DNA from: Armatimonadota bacterium
GTDB lineage: Bacteria; Armatimonadota; UBA5829
Length of the DNA stretch: 64,000 nucleotides
Reading direction: 5' to 3'
NCBI GenBank assembly: GCA_026392045.1
Contig: JAPLCU010000018.1
Span: forward strand, 25,393-89,392
Of the stretch, positions 7,268 through 17,497 are shown piece after piece. The position numbers were made by a program, and so were the translations under genes. Every line of letters begins with the position of its first letter. Within the stretch, counting starts at the first letter, position 1. The notes beneath the pieces are model-generated. The model was not told the origin of the DNA. It searched no databases and saw only the letters and a list, made by a program, of their open reading frames with translations.

Positions 7268-7800
7268 TAGGGCGCCGCGTGGTTAGAAGATATGCGAGCG
7301 CACTGTTTGGCGCAGCGTCTAAGGCCGGGGTAGTGGACCTGGTCGAGAGCGACCTCGGGCTGATTTCTTACACGGTCGAAGCTTCACCGCGCCTGATGCA
7401 AGCTATCGCATCGCCGCTGGTTCCCACAAAGGCAAAGCGCGAAGTGCTGCAAACAATTTTTAGCGGCAAGATTCAGGAAATCACGCTCAATTACCTCTTC
7501 CTGCTGGTGGACAAGCGCAGGGAAGAGGCTGTTTTGAAGACCGAAGAGGAGTTTGTTATCCTCGCCAATGAAGCTCGCGGGATAGTGAACGCTGAAGTTA
7601 TTACGGCTATCGAGATGACCAAAGAGCAGCAAGCAGCGCTCGCGGCGAAGCTCTCTAAGCTAACCGGCAAGAGCGTAAATTTGCAAGTAACGGTCGATTC
7701 CTGGATCAAAGGCGGCGTGATCGTGCGGATAGGTGACACTGTCATCGACGGCAGCATCAGAGGTCAGCTCGCCGCTCTTAAAGAAACGCTATTGAGTTAA
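7264..7800 (+). CDS. atpH: F1Fo ATP synthase subunit delta
   Basis: A 178-residue stator protein that joins subunit b to the top of the alpha/beta hexamer. The N-terminal RRYASALFGAA motif and the C-terminal GGVIVRIGDTVIDGS motif are typical. It follows atpF with a 4-bp overlap and precedes atpA by 41 bp. Confidence 0.94.
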   Translation: MIGRRVVRRYASALFGAASKAGVVDLVESDLGLISYTVEASPRLMQAIASPLVPTKAKREVLQTIFSGKIQEITLNYLFLLVDKRREEAVLKTEEEFVILANEARGIVNAEVITAIEMTKEQQAALAAKLSKLTGKSVNLQVTVDSWIKGGVIVRIGDTVIDGSIRGQLAALKETLLS

Positions 7801-7841
7801 AGTGGCATACTTTTTGACTTCTCTTAGAACGGAGTAATACT

Positions 7842-9356
7842 ATGGCAGTCAATATAAGGCCGGATGAGGTTGCGAAGATTCTTGAGACCCATCTCGCGTC
7901 GTATCAAAAAGAGATAACCGAGGTCGGCGTTGGCACTGTTTTGCAGGTCGGCGACGGTATTGCGCGTATCTATGGGCTTCAGGACGCGATGGCGAGTGAG
8001 TTGGTGGAGTTCCCCAACGGCATTTTGGGCATGATTCTTAACCTGGAAGAGGACAACGTGGGATGCATCATCATGGGTCCCGACACGGAAATCAAAGAAG
8101 GCGACCAGGTCAAGCGAACCGGGCGCATTATTGATGTGCCGGTGGGCGAAGCGCTGCTGGGCAGAGTCGTGAACGCTATCGGCGATCCGATCGACGGCAA
8201 GGGAGCCATTTTGGCAACCGAGCGCAGGTTTGTTGAAAGCCGTGCGCCGGGTGTTGTCGAAAGACAGCCGGTTAAGGAATCGCTTGCGACGGGAATCAAG
8301 GGTATCGACTCTATGATCCCGATCGGAAGAGGTCAGAGAGAGCTTATCATAGGCGACCGTCAAACCGGTAAGACAGCCATTGCGATAGACACAATTTTGA
8401 ATCAGAAGGGCGATGATGTCTACTGCTTCTATGTTGCAATCGGTCAGAAGATGTCTACTGTGTCCAGTATAGTAAATATTTTCGAGAAGTATGGTGCGAT
8501 GGAGTATACCACAGTGGTTGTTGCCTCTGCCAGCGACCCCGCGCCGCTGCAATATATAGCGCCTTACTCGGGCTGCGCTATGGGCGAATATTTTAGAGAT
8601 ACCAAGCGCCATGCGTTGGTGATTTATGATGATCTCTCAAAGCATGCGATTGCCTACAGGCAGGTTTCGCTGCTCTTGAGAAGACCGCCGGGCCGCGAGG
8701 CATATCCTGGAGACATTTTCTACCTCCATGCACGATTGCTGGAGAGAGCCGCCAAGGTGAGCGACGATCTGGGAGGCGGGTCGCTGACGGCGCTTCCGAT
8801 CATTGAGACCCAGGCGGGTGACGTTTCGGCGTATATCCCGACCAACGTCATCTCGATTACAGACGGCCAGATTTACCTTGAGCCGGATTTGTTCTACTCG
8901 GGCATTCGACCGGCGGTCAACGTTGGCGTGTCTGTTTCGAGAGTGGGTTCGAGCGCTCAGAAGAAGGCTATGAAAACCATCGCCAGCCAGCTCAAGCTGG
9001 ACCTTGCGAGGTATTGGGAACTGCAGGCATTCGCGCAGTTTGCAAGTGACCTCGACAAGGCAACCCTTGCGCAGCTTGCGCGCGGTGAGAGAATCGTTGA
9101 GACCCTCAAGCAGCCGCAGTATAAGCCGATGAACCTGGCTGCGGAAGTTTTTATCATCTTCGCCGCAACCAACGGCTATCTGGATGATCTTCCGGTTTCA
9201 AGCGCGGGCAAATTCGAGAAAGAATTCGACGCATTTATGGCTGATAAGTACCCAGACGTGGGTCACACTATCCTAAAGACCGGCGTGCTGGATGATGCGA
9301 CACTCGAAACCCTTAAGAAGGCTATTGAGGAGTTTAAGAAGCAGTTTACTGCGTAG
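7842..9356 (+). CDS. atpA: F1Fo ATP synthase subunit alpha
   Basis: A 504-residue non-catalytic nucleotide-binding subunit of F1. The Walker A sequence GDRQTGKTA is near residue 170, followed by the family signature region. Length and order are normal. The stop codon runs into a gagagtgg-rich repeat that carries the first codons of an extended frame for the next gene. Confidence 0.98.
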   Translation: MAVNIRPDEVAKILETHLASYQKEITEVGVGTVLQVGDGIARIYGLQDAMASELVEFPNGILGMILNLEEDNVGCIIMGPDTEIKEGDQVKRTGRIIDVPVGEALLGRVVNAIGDPIDGKGAILATERRFVESRAPGVVERQPVKESLATGIKGIDSMIPIGRGQRELIIGDRQTGKTAIAIDTILNQKGDDVYCFYVAIGQKMSTVSSIVNIFEKYGAMEYTTVVVASASDPAPLQYIAPYSGCAMGEYFRDTKRHALVIYDDLSKHAIAYRQVSLLLRRPPGREAYPGDIFYLHARLLERAAKVSDDLGGGSLTALPIIETQAGDVSAYIPTNVISITDGQIYLEPDLFYSGIRPAVNVGVSVSRVGSSAQKKAMKTIASQLKLDLARYWELQAFAQFASDLDKATLAQLARGERIVETLKQPQYKPMNLAAEVFIIFAATNGYLDDLPVSSAGKFEKEFDAFMADKYPDVGHTILKTGVLDDATLETLKKAIEEFKKQFTA

Positions 9357-9415
9357 TGGAGAGTGGAAAGTGGAGAGTGGAGAGTCCGGAAGGGGCAGCG
9401 TTCCAATCAAAACTC

Positions 9416-9772
9416 ATGTCTAAGGAACACAACTTGGATGGATCGAAGTTACAGCTTGATGATGTTGTTGCTCAGTTCCTCAAAGAGAAACTAGACTTGA
9501 TTAAGAAAGAATATGCGCCTACGCACTTAATAGTGTTTGGCTCGCGAGCAGAAGGCAGAGCACGTGTTGAGAGCGATATTGATATCATAGTGGTTTCGGA
9601 ACGGTTCAAGGAATTACGTTTCGTAAATCGTATGGGGCAGTTTCTGACTAAAGTGCGCCCACATGTTCATGTGGACGCTCTCTGTTATACACCTGAAGAG
9701 TTTGAAATAATGCTGCATAAGCAGTCGCCATTTGTGCGAGATGCTGTGGCGCGTGGCATTCACATTGAGTAG
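9416..9772 (+). CDS. MNT-type nucleotidyltransferase inside the atp operon
   Basis: A small polymerase-beta-fold nucleotidyltransferase. It has the GS-X10-DxD motif (GSRAEGRARVESDID) and a following hydrophobic strand, as in MntA antitoxins and kanamycin-type transferases. The ATG at 9416 is chosen; an in-frame GTG at 9356 would add 20 residues encoded by a repeat. No HEPN partner is adjacent. It sits between atpA and atpG with only three bases to atpG, so it is transcribed with the ATP synthase. This position is not part of any standard atp operon and looks like an insertion. The target is unknown. Confidence 0.85.
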   Translation: MSKEHNLDGSKLQLDDVVAQFLKEKLDLIKKEYAPTHLIVFGSRAEGRARVESDIDIIVVSERFKELRFVNRMGQFLTKVRPHVHVDALCYTPEEFEIMLHKQSPFVRDAVARGIHIE

Positions 9773-9775
9773 ATT

Positions 9776-10627
9776 ATGGCTAATGCAAAAGACATAAGAC
9801 GGCGTATACGCACCGTCAAAAATATAGAGAAGCTCACCAACGCCATGAAGATGGTTGCGGCGGCTCGGCTGAGAAAGGCGCAGGAGCGCGCATTAGTTGC
9901 ACGCCCCTATGCCGAGAAAATGGCCGAGGTTATGGCTAACCTTGCGGGAAGCGTGGGTGAGATTGATCATCCGCTGCTTGAGGTGCGCGAGGAGAAGAAT
10001 ATCGCGTATGTGGTGATTGGCGCCGAGAGAGGCCTCGCGGGGAGCTTCAATTCAAACGTGATGAACAAAGCCCTGCGCGAGATCGGAACTCGTGACCCTG
10101 CTACAGTGAAGCTGGTTCTGGTTGGCAAGAAGGCTGTTGGGTTCTTCCGCAAGAAGCCGTATGAGATCGCCGCTGATATGGAAGTGGGCTCAAAAATGAA
10201 CTTTGTGGACATCAAAAAGGTCACCACAAAGGTTCGCATGATGTTCGAAAACGGCGATGTGGATGCCGTCTACCTGATCTATGCTAAGTTCATATCAGCT
10301 ATGCGCCAGGTGCCGACCGCCGCAAGGCTGCTGCCGATGGCAAAACCCGAAACGCAAGAGTTTGTGAAGTCTGAATTTGTGTTTGAACCTGATGCCGCCG
10401 CGCTGCTGGGCACGCTGCTGCCCAAGTATGTGGATACCGGTGTATATCAGGCCCTGGTAGAATCGCAAGCGAGCGAGCAGGGTGCGCGGATGTCGGCGAT
10501 GTCCGCTGCTACAAAGAATGCGGGTGAAATGATTAGTAATCTCACCCTGGTATATAACAAAGCGCGTCAAGCCGCGATTACAAAAGAAATCACAGAGATC
10601 GTGGGCGGCGCAGAAGCGCAGAAATAG
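9776..10627 (+). CDS. atpG: F1Fo ATP synthase subunit gamma
   Basis: A 283-residue central shaft of F1. The N-terminal helix (IRRRIRTVKNIEKLTNAMKM) and the C-terminal helix (MSAMSAATKNAGEMI) form the rotor coiled coil, and GLAGSFNSN is the typical middle motif. It starts three bases after the inserted nucleotidyltransferase and is followed by a palindromic repeat before atpD. Confidence 0.96.
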   Translation: MANAKDIRRRIRTVKNIEKLTNAMKMVAAARLRKAQERALVARPYAEKMAEVMANLAGSVGEIDHPLLEVREEKNIAYVVIGAERGLAGSFNSNVMNKALREIGTRDPATVKLVLVGKKAVGFFRKKPYEIAADMEVGSKMNFVDIKKVTTKVRMMFENGDVDAVYLIYAKFISAMRQVPTAARLLPMAKPETQEFVKSEFVFEPDAAALLGTLLPKYVDTGVYQALVESQASEQGARMSAMSAATKNAGEMISNLTLVYNKARQAAITKEITEIVGGAEAQK

Positions 10628-10632
10628 CAGAT

Positions 10633-12129
<1,497 letters not shown>

Positions 12130-12130
12130 T

Positions 12131-12220
12131 TTGGTAGGATAGTCTGATGGCCCGATGGTCGGATAGTCCGGAAGGGAATTTGTTCTTTTCCAGAAGTTTG
12201 GCTGCGGGAACTCTTGATTG
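12131..12220. repeat. Repeat-derived spacer after atpD
   Basis: It contains ggtaggatagtctgatgg and ggatagtccgg, an inverted relative of which is at 27,920-27,955, followed by gctgcgggaactcttgatt, the repeat also seen at 71, 283, 39,700 and 40,580. Confidence 0.65.
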
Positions 12221-12290
12221 TGGAGTGTTGATCACTAAGTTTCAGGAGCCATTCATTCAGCATAGAACCAATGAAAACGAAGGAGTGAGA

Positions 12291-12584
12291 GTGACGATGA
12301 CATTTTTCTTAGCGACACTTGCGTTCATGTTCCTTGGAAGAAAGCTCGGTTGGGCACTCTCCCGCAACATTTTGTATACCGCGCCAATTATACTCACTGT
12401 GGCGCTCGCTCTTTCATGGGGAATAGGCGTTGGTTTGGTGATTCATCGCCTTATCATTTGTCAAGAGCCGAATCTGATATTAAGGCTCATCATGGGCTAT
12501 GCACTCGGCGCTTATGTGGCGCAACCAATTATGGTTTGCTTGATGAATCGAGCGTTCCCGATCGTGCTTTGCCGCGCCATGTAG
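12291..12584 (+). CDS. Small membrane protein, possibly frameshifted
   Basis: A 97-residue protein with three hydrophobic segments (about 4-20, 25-50, 60-85). The GTG at 12291 has GGAG five bases upstream. I do not recognise the family. Directly after the stop, another frame reads RHVAIGVLPLLAYITTLLV to 12,652, which looks like the missing fourth helix; one indel near 12,545-12,584 would join them into about 120 residues. So this is either a broken gene, a sequence error, or a natural truncation. It lies between atpD and atpC. Confidence 0.55.
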   Translation: MTMTFFLATLAFMFLGRKLGWALSRNILYTAPIILTVALALSWGIGVGLVIHRLIICQEPNLILRLIMGYALGAYVAQPIMVCLMNRAFPIVLCRAM

Positions 12585-12789
12585 CAATCGGAGTTCTTCC
12601 ATTATTGGCATACATTACGACGCTACTGGTAATCAGCTTCATGCTCAAATGACAGGTTTTTAGTGTCAAAGAATCACACGGCTGACGTTATGCAGTTTCG
12701 CAGCCTGGCATTCGATGTAAAAAATATGGAAGTAATATCGCCAGTAAGTGGTATAGTGAAAAGTAAGAAATGCTCACTGGAGGCTTATT

Positions 12790-12987
12790 ATGGCTGCTGA
12801 TAAGATGATTCGCGTTTCTACAAGAGGTCGAATTACATTGCCAAAATGGCTGAGGGAAAAGGCGGGGATTAACGCTGGTGATTACCTGCTCGTGAGCAAA
12901 CTGAGTGACAACACCTTGTTCATCTCGAAACCATCATCTCAGAATGAAAACGTAGATGGCGTTACTCATACCGAATCTGAAAACTGA
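12790..12987 (+). CDS. AbrB/MazE-type DNA-binding protein
   Basis: A 65-residue swapped-hairpin protein: MIRVSTRGRITLPKWLREKAGINAGDYLLV follows the SpoVT/AbrB domain pattern of antitoxins and transition regulators. ACTGGAGG precedes the ATG by six bases. No toxin gene is adjacent; the small membrane protein upstream is the only candidate partner. It sits inside the atp operon, 29 bp before atpC. Confidence 0.85.
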   Translation: MAADKMIRVSTRGRITLPKWLREKAGINAGDYLLVSKLSDNTLFISKPSSQNENVDGVTHTESEN

Positions 12988-13016
12988 CAGCTGAATGCTG
13001 AGAGCTGACAACTATT

Positions 13017-13430
13017 ATGGCAAAAACATTTACATTAGAAGTTATAACCCCGGACCGTAAGGTCCTTTCAGACAGCGAGATCACTTCGGTGGTGCTGCCG
13101 GGTGTTGAGGGATACCTGGGGGCGCTGGCGCACCATGAGCCGCTGATGACCTCGCTCGCCATCGGTGAGCTGGATTACCACCGCACGGACGGCCAAGTCA
13201 ATGCTATGGCGGTCACTGGCGGGTTTGTGGAAATCTTCGATAACAAGATAACCGTCCTTGCGGATACCGCCGAACTGCGAGAAGAAATTGATCTCCCCCG
13301 TGCAGAGGATTCCGTGCGCAGGGCCGAAGAAAGGCTCGCCTCTCGACCGGACGACTTTGATCTGGAGCGAGCCCAAATCTCCTTAAAAAGAGCGCTGAAC
13401 CGTCTAAGCGTGGCCAGAAAGCAGTTCTAG
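13017..13430 (+). CDS. atpC: F1Fo ATP synthase subunit epsilon
   Basis: A 137-residue rotor subunit with a beta-sandwich (LEVITPDRKVLSD, LPGVEGYLGALAHHEPL) and a C-terminal helical hairpin (about 90-135) that can inhibit ATP hydrolysis. It is separated from atpD by about 890 bp of unrelated genes. Confidence 0.95.
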   Translation: MAKTFTLEVITPDRKVLSDSEITSVVLPGVEGYLGALAHHEPLMTSLAIGELDYHRTDGQVNAMAVTGGFVEIFDNKITVLADTAELREEIDLPRAEDSVRRAEERLASRPDDFDLERAQISLKRALNRLSVARKQF

Positions 13431-13453
13431 GAATAACTCAATAAGGAGCTGCC

Positions 13454-14893
13454 ATGAAGCGTTTTGTTAGATTGGTTCTCACCCTGATTCTGCTCACCGT
13501 CGCCGCGTGCGCCCACGCCTACAAAATCCCCTATGAAGCCTGGATGGGCTCGTATATCGGCGAAAAGAAGGTGGGGTATCTCTCTTTTAAGATTGAGAAA
13601 TCAGATGGCAAAGATTCATCGGTATATAAGATTTCGAGCGTAATGAACAACCATCTGACCGTTCTTGGCGCGGAACTTACCCAGCTTGTCGCCACTGTTG
13701 TCTACACCGACGCCCAATACGCTCCTTTGTCTGAGAGCTTTTCCATGTCCAGCGGAGGAAAGACTACTCGCATAGATTCCAAGTTCACCAATAACTCCAT
13801 CAATTGCATAATCTCCGCCGGAAGCGGGTCCTCGAAGCAGTCCATACCTATCCCAAAGGGCGTTTCGCTGGTGGGGGATTCGCTTTTTGCGCTGCCTGGC
13901 GGCAAAATGAAGATAGGCAAGGAATATTCGCTCAGCTATTTCAACCCGCTCACTATCTCCATCGACAGCCTCAAGATTAAGGCGGAGGGCAGGGAAAAGA
14001 TCACTATTGGCAAAAAGCAATATGACGCCCTTGTTGTAATGAACACTAGCGCATTGGGTGATATGAAAACCTGGCAGAGTGATGAAGGCGATATATTAAA
14101 AATCCAGGCGATGATGGGGATCATTATGATTATGGAAGACAGGCGCACAGCCATGTCCGGGATAACCATTGGCGGAGGCGATGATTTCGCCGTGCGCAAC
14201 AGCCTGAAACCCGACAAAGAAATCCTGAATCCGAGGTCGGTTAAGGAGCTGGACATCATCCTAAAAGGATTTAGCGATCCCAAAATGATGATCAACGATA
14301 AGCAGCAGACTTTTGAAGCCATTGATGGTCAAAAGGACAGTGTGCGGGTCAAAACCAAGGCTTCGACCTTCGATGAGTCCAAATCCGTGAGCTTCCCTTT
14401 CAATCCGGTTGACTTTGCTCTCGAATTATTAGCCACCCCTTATGTGGACAGCGATGTTGCCGCGATCAAGACTGCGGCAACGAAAATTATAGGCGACGAA
14501 AAGAATGTTTATCGCGCCTGCTGCAAGATTCGCGAGTGGATTTATGCTAACATGAAGCCTAAGGCCGATATAGGTATTACGCGCTCGGCCTCAGATGTGT
14601 TACAATCTAAGGTAGGTGTGTGCAGGGATTACGCGATTTTGTTCGCCGCGCTCACCCGAGCTGCCGGAATACCCTCGCGAATTGCATCCGGGGTATTGTA
14701 TACCAATGGCAGTTTCTATTATCATGCGTGGGTTGAGTGCTATGTGGGCGAGTGGGTTCCGTTTGATGCCACCCTTTCGCAAAATCAGGTAGATGCCACT
14801 CACATCAAGATGGCCCAGGGGGATGCAACAACCATGTTCGCGCTTTCCAAGGTCATCGGGAGCCTGAAAGCAGAGATTAAAGATTATAAATAA
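13454..14893 (+). CDS. Exported transglutaminase-like protein
   Basis: A 479-residue protein with an N-terminal signal sequence (hydrophobic 8-18, then ACAHA). VAAC could be a lipobox, so it may be a lipoprotein; AHA-Y could instead be a signal peptidase I site. The C-terminal third is a transglutaminase-like cysteine protease core: Cys in VGVCRDYA, His in YYHAWVE, Asp in PFDATL. The first 300 residues are beta-rich and unassigned. It starts 23 bp after atpC with AAGGAG before the ATG. The substrate is unknown. Confidence 0.85.
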   Translation: MKRFVRLVLTLILLTVAACAHAYKIPYEAWMGSYIGEKKVGYLSFKIEKSDGKDSSVYKISSVMNNHLTVLGAELTQLVATVVYTDAQYAPLSESFSMSSGGKTTRIDSKFTNNSINCIISAGSGSSKQSIPIPKGVSLVGDSLFALPGGKMKIGKEYSLSYFNPLTISIDSLKIKAEGREKITIGKKQYDALVVMNTSALGDMKTWQSDEGDILKIQAMMGIIMIMEDRRTAMSGITIGGGDDFAVRNSLKPDKEILNPRSVKELDIILKGFSDPKMMINDKQQTFEAIDGQKDSVRVKTKASTFDESKSVSFPFNPVDFALELLATPYVDSDVAAIKTAATKIIGDEKNVYRACCKIREWIYANMKPKADIGITRSASDVLQSKVGVCRDYAILFAALTRAAGIPSRIASGVLYTNGSFYYHAWVECYVGEWVPFDATLSQNQVDATHIKMAQGDATTMFALSKVIGSLKAEIKDYK

Positions 14894-14894
14894 C

Positions 14895-14966
14895 TGGTTG
14901 GCAGTTTGCAGTTGACGGTTAGCGGTTGATAAACACCGCAAACCGCTAACCGTTAACCGTCAACTC
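14895..14966. repeat. gttaacggtt palindromic repeat, copy 2
   Basis: A long inverted repeat (agttgacggttagcggtt with aaccgctaaccgttaacc) directly before nuoA, related to 10,633-10,710. It may act as a hairpin between the transglutaminase gene and nuoA. Confidence 0.85.
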
Positions 14967-14982
14967 ACTTGGAGAGTGAAAT

Positions 14983-15360
14983 TTGCTGGCAAAAGATTTC
15001 TTAACAATTGGCATATTTGCTTTATTCGGAATTGCGTTTATCGTGATAACGCTGATCGCCTCGTGGGCGGTGCGGCCGCACAGGCCGTCAGATGCAAAGC
15101 TGTCCACCTACGAATGCGGCGAGATTCCAATCGGCCCGGCGTGGACTCAGTTCAGGGTGGGCTATTACATATACGCGATTATATTCCTGATCTTCGATGT
15201 TGAAGCGATTTTCCTGTATCCGTGGGCAGCGCAGTTATTGGGTTTCAAAAACAACCACGCGATGATGGTTATGGGATTTGTTGATATGGTAATATTTGTT
15301 GCCGTGCTCTCAGTCGGTTTGGCGTGGGCGTGGAAGAAGGGTGTTTTGGAATGGAAGTAG
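14983..15360 (+). CDS. nuoA: NADH-quinone oxidoreductase subunit A
   Basis: A 125-residue membrane subunit of complex I with three helices. STYECGE in the loop and [12 protein letters not shown] in the second helix are the family hallmarks. TTG start with TTGGAG nine bases before. It overlaps nuoB by 10 bp. Confidence 0.95.
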   Translation: MLAKDFLTIGIFALFGIAFIVITLIASWAVRPHRPSDAKLSTYECGEIPIGPAWTQFRVGYYIYAIIFLIFDVEAIFLYPWAAQLLGFKNNHAMMVMGFVDMVIFVAVLSVGLAWAWKKGVLEWK

Positions 15361-15860
15361 AACGCCAAATAGATCATCTTGAGCGAATCCCCGGCGGGGC
15401 AATTATAACTACAACGGTCGATAAGGTTCTTGAATGGGGCCGTGAATCGTCGTTGTGGTATTTCGCTTTCGGGCTTGCGTGCTGCGCTATCGAAGTGCTT
15501 ATGGCTGCGGGCGCCGCGAGATTTGATCTGGACAGATTCGGGATGATGTTCCGCGCGACCCCCAGGCAATCCGACCTGATGATAGTTGCTGGCACGGTCA
15601 CAAAGAAAATGGCTCCAAGGGTGAAGCTCCTTTACGAGCAAATGGCTGAGCCGCGCTACGTGATAGCAACCGGCAGCTGTGCCTGCGCGGGTGGGCCGTT
15701 CGCCGATTCTTATGCCGTGCTGAAGGGGGTCGACAAGATCATCCCGGTAGACGTCTACGTCCCAGGCTGCCCGCCCCGCCCCGAAGCTCTGATGTTTGCT
15801 GTGCAGCAGCTAAAGGAGAAGATGCGCGAAGAAGTCAAAGAGAAGCACGCGAAGAAATAG
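15351..15860 (+). CDS. nuoB: NADH-quinone oxidoreductase subunit B
   Basis: Peripheral-arm subunit that carries cluster N2, the last iron-sulfur centre before quinone. The ligands are the paired Cys of GLACCAIEV, the Cys of GSCACAGG, and the Cys of [12 protein letters not shown] at 15351, inside the nuoA end. In most operons nuoC follows; here about 1.2 kb of other genes intervene. Confidence 0.96.
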   Translation: MEVERQIDHLERIPGGAIITTTVDKVLEWGRESSLWYFAFGLACCAIEVLMAAGAARFDLDRFGMMFRATPRQSDLMIVAGTVTKKMAPRVKLLYEQMAEPRYVIATGSCACAGGPFADSYAVLKGVDKIIPVDVYVPGCPPRPEALMFAVQQLKEKMREEVKEKHAKK

Positions 15861-15901
15861 TTTTGAGTTATGAATTATGAGTTCTGAATTGGGGATCAAC
15901 C

Positions 15902-16063
15902 GTGAAGCTTAAAGTTGTGATACACGAAGAAAAGACCGGCGGGTTCTGGGCTGAAGTTCCGGCTATTCCGGGCTGCGCGACTCAGGGTGATACTTTTGAG
16001 GAACTTCTTCAGAATGTTTACGAGGCGGTCGAAGGTTGTTTGGCGGTAGACGTTGCGGCTTAA
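15902..16063 (+). CDS. Orphan HicB-type antitoxin
   Basis: A 53-residue protein from a GTG start. The sequence [26 protein letters not shown] followed by [11 protein letters not shown] is the HicB partial RNase H-like fold that in HicAB systems neutralises the HicA mRNA interferase. No HicA gene is next to it, and it lacks a DNA-binding C-terminus, so it is a short orphan HicB, probably a remnant or solitary member. It is the first gene after nuoB and is in line with the mntA-hepT pair. Confidence 0.85.
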   Translation: MKLKVVIHEEKTGGFWAEVPAIPGCATQGDTFEELLQNVYEAVEGCLAVDVAA

Positions 16064-16082
16064 ATAGTGGAGTATAGAACTA

Positions 16083-16394
16083 ATGAGCGCCCGAATCCAG
16101 TTTGATAATGAGAAAATAGCGGAGTTTTGCAAGAGACAGGCAATAGTGGAGTTTTCTCTGTTTGGCTCTGTGTTACGAGACGATTTCGGGCCGCAGAGCG
16201 ACGTGGATGTGCTCGTGAAATTCGAGCCCAGCGCTAAGCTTAGCCTTTTTGATATGGTGCGAATGGAAAACGAACTTAGTGAGCTATTGGGCCGCAAGAT
16301 TGATCTTGTTGAGCGAAAGGCTGTTGAGCAAAGCGAAAATTATATTCGGCGAAAGCATATTCTGAGTAATCTGGAGCAAGTTTATGTGGCGTGA
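16083..16394 (+). CDS. mntA: MntA-type nucleotidyltransferase antitoxin
   Basis: A 103-residue minimal nucleotidyltransferase with GS-X10-DxD (GSVLRDDFGPQSDVD) and the further hydrophobic strand KIDLVE. Members of this family AMPylate the HEPN toxin HepT on a tyrosine and so inactivate it. It overlaps hepT by 11 bp, the standard order. It lies in the nuo operon between nuoB and nuoC. Confidence 0.88.
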   Translation: MSARIQFDNEKIAEFCKRQAIVEFSLFGSVLRDDFGPQSDVDVLVKFEPSAKLSLFDMVRMENELSELLGRKIDLVERKAVEQSENYIRRKHILSNLEQVYVA

Positions 16395-16725
16395 TGATGC
16401 ATATCTGCTAGATATTATCATCTCATCGCGAAAGGTGTTGAAATATTCTGACGGCCTATCGCAAGCAGAGTTTGACAGTGACGAAATTGTCCAGAATGCT
16501 ATAATGCGAATGCTAGAGATTATTGGCGAAGCGGCGCGTCGAGTTTCACAGGAGACACGCGATGCCCACGCTGATATTCCCTGGGCTGGCATGATCGGTA
16601 TGCGGAACCGTCTAATTCATGAGTATTTTCGAATTGATGCTCAAAAGGTTTGGGAAACAATCCAAGAGGATATTCCGGCTCTTGTAGCATTGATAGAACC
16701 TTTGTTACCACCTGATGCAAAATAG
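16384..16725 (+). CDS. hepT: HepT-type HEPN ribonuclease toxin
   Basis: A 113-residue all-helical HEPN protein. RNRLIHEYF contains the R-X4-H active site with the Tyr two residues beyond the His that MntA modifies in characterised systems. As a dimer it cleaves RNA. Partner of the preceding mntA. The pair is a complete type VII toxin-antitoxin module with all key residues intact, placed inside the complex I operon. Confidence 0.88.
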   Translation: MWRDDAYLLDIIISSRKVLKYSDGLSQAEFDSDEIVQNAIMRMLEIIGEAARRVSQETRDAHADIPWAGMIGMRNRLIHEYFRIDAQKVWETIQEDIPALVALIEPLLPPDAK

Positions 16726-16770
16726 AGGTAATGCCCATGAATGTCCGAATCTGAGAGAGGAATCACATAG

Positions 16771-17016
16771 ATGTTAGCAAACGTAATCTGCGTAGCTTTT
16801 CTATCCCTTGCGTCACTCCTGATATTTCTGAAGAAGGAAGATCGCACTGGCAGGTCTAGTTTCTTTGTGTTTACAGTCGGATTCGCTCTGATGGCGATAG
16901 GATTTGCCACAAAGGGAATGTCAATTACACCCGGTTTGACACTTATCGTAATCGGTTTCGGCTGGATACTTTTGGATGCTTATGGCTGCCTTGAATGGAC
17001 AAAGCGGCGCAGATGA
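16771..17016 (+). CDS. Small membrane protein, unknown
   Basis: An 81-residue protein with two or three hydrophobic segments (about 3-20, 30-46, 52-68) and a basic end (TKRRR). GAGAGG lies nine bases before the ATG. I do not recognise the family. It sits between hepT and nuoC on the same strand. Confidence 0.6.
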   Translation: MLANVICVAFLSLASLLIFLKKEDRTGRSSFFVFTVGFALMAIGFATKGMSITPGLTLIVIGFGWILLDAYGCLEWTKRRR

Positions 17017-17059
17017 TAATGACTGTTGACTGTCGACCGTCGACTGAGGACTTAAAACA

Positions 17060-17497
17060 ATGTCTGAACTAATAGAAAAAGCAATAAGAGACGCATTCCC
17101 GGAGGCGGTTATAGATAGCCGCGACAATTTCGGGGTGCTCAATATCAAGATCGACGCTGGGGCGCTGTTGGGTGTTTGCGAGATGTTGAAGTCGGCTCAC
17201 GGCTTCGATTATCTTGCGGATGTGACGGCTATCGACTGGAAAGATAGGATTGAAGTCGTTTACCAGCTTACCGCTCTCGTTTCGAATACGAAAATTGCGC
17301 TGCGAGTAGATTTAGACGCCAATAAGCCCGAGGTGGACTCTGTGGTATCCGTCTGGAAGGGCGCAAATTATCAAGAAAGAGAAGTATTCGACCTGATGGG
17401 GGTCGTTTTTAAGGGTCACCCCGACCTGCGGCGCATTCTGCTGCCGGAGGATTGGGAAGGTCACCCATTGAGGAAAGATTATGTCATCCCGGATTAG
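17060..17497 (+). CDS. nuoC: NADH-quinone oxidoreductase subunit C
   Basis: A 145-residue peripheral-arm subunit. The signature NYQEREVFDLMGV, then GHPDLRRILLPEDWEGHP and the end LRKDY, are the conserved 30-kDa subunit block. It overlaps nuoD by 17 bp. Confidence 0.95.
   Translation: MSELIEKAIRDAFPEAVIDSRDNFGVLNIKIDAGALLGVCEMLKSAHGFDYLADVTAIDWKDRIEVVYQLTALVSNTKIALRVDLDANKPEVDSVVSVWKGANYQEREVFDLMGVVFKGHPDLRRILLPEDWEGHPLRKDYVIPD

Noticed and set aside
15896-16297. 133-codon minus-strand ORF
   Set aside because: It is antisense to hicB and mntA, whose plus-strand products have clear domains.
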